Below are positions 15,240 through 15,370 of a DNA stretch of 15,370 nucleotides, piece by piece (the stretch's first letter is position 1; each line of letters begins with the position of its first letter). The stretch is taken from positions 334,274 through 349,643 of the forward strand of contig MU631382.1 in NCBI GenBank assembly GCA_026770615.1. Direction: 5' to 3'. A program made the position numbers and the translations under genes. The DNA is from Pavlovales sp. CCMP2436. Its lineage: Eukaryota > Haptophyta > Pavlovophyceae > Pavlovales. A model generated the notes under the pieces. It was not told the DNA's origin. It did not search any database and was given only the letters and a program-made list of their open reading frames with translations.

Positions 15240-15303
15240 TACAGGATTGCACGGTTCAGGCGTTATGGAGGTTTGCGTGTATGTTTGTTGTAATTATACG
15301 CAG

Positions 15304-15370
15304 GATCGCGGCGGAGCGAAGCTACGACGAGGAGCAGTCGCGGCGGAGAGACGACGCGGGGAGTAAGATA
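15304..15370 (+). other. Possible exon cut by the window edge
   Basis: After TACGCAG at about 15302 the sequence becomes GC-rich and open on the plus strand (IAAERSYDEEQSRRRDDAG). It is too short to call and reaches the window end. Confidence 0.2.

Noticed and set aside
14187..15252. Several minus-strand ORFs rich in Cys, Val, Leu and Ser
   Set aside because: They are reverse readings of the T-poor A/C-rich block. Their length comes from composition, and their Cys/Val richness mirrors G/T-rich codons.

Overview
The window looks like nuclear DNA of a unicellular eukaryote, most likely an alga with GC-rich exons and introns; a haptophyte fits best, but this is inference from style. The reasons are GC-rich exons set in AT-richer spacers, GT-AG introns plus at least one or two likely GC-AG introns, intron polypyrimidine tracts that are C-rich on the sense strand, TTAGGG-like motifs, no operons and many small dispersed repeats. 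No rRNA, tRNA or CRISPR array was seen.

Layout. 1-820: a partial minus-strand gene end (CDS 383-816, two exons) beside dispersed repeats. 817-2225: no convincing gene; local duplications, then a G-rich telomere-like array (1888-1995) between two copies of a duplicated flank, just upstream of gene 1. 2226-4026 (perhaps to 4166), plus strand: a spliced coiled-coil protein of unknown function. 4167-5337: spacer with two inverted-repeat elements. 5338-6297, plus strand: a spliced membrane protein of unknown family with a C-terminal hydrophobic domain. 6298-7494: spacer with a strong RNA-type hairpin, a broken copy of part of the membrane-protein gene and several dispersed repeats.

7602-11599, minus strand: ten exons that rebuild the C-terminal half of a Strawberry notch (SBNO) family helicase-like protein. 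Each exon is short, few have an ATG, and the reading frame carries in-frame stops and frameshifts, so it reads as a 5'-truncated, decaying gene. Its introns hold copies of several small repeat families.

11600-13270: AT-rich spacer with hairpins and one small doubtful minus-strand ORF (12505-12744). 13275-15205, plus strand: a disrupted coding remnant followed by a strikingly T-poor, A/C-rich block whose ORF (13829-14677) starts with a Cys/His pattern like the one at the C-terminus of non-LTR retrotransposon reverse transcriptases. The last 165 bases return to ordinary composition and may hold the edge of another gene.

The genes do not form one pathway. The clearest story is a decaying SBNO-type gene and neighbouring spacers colonised by small inverted-repeat and dispersed elements, next to two lineage-specific genes.
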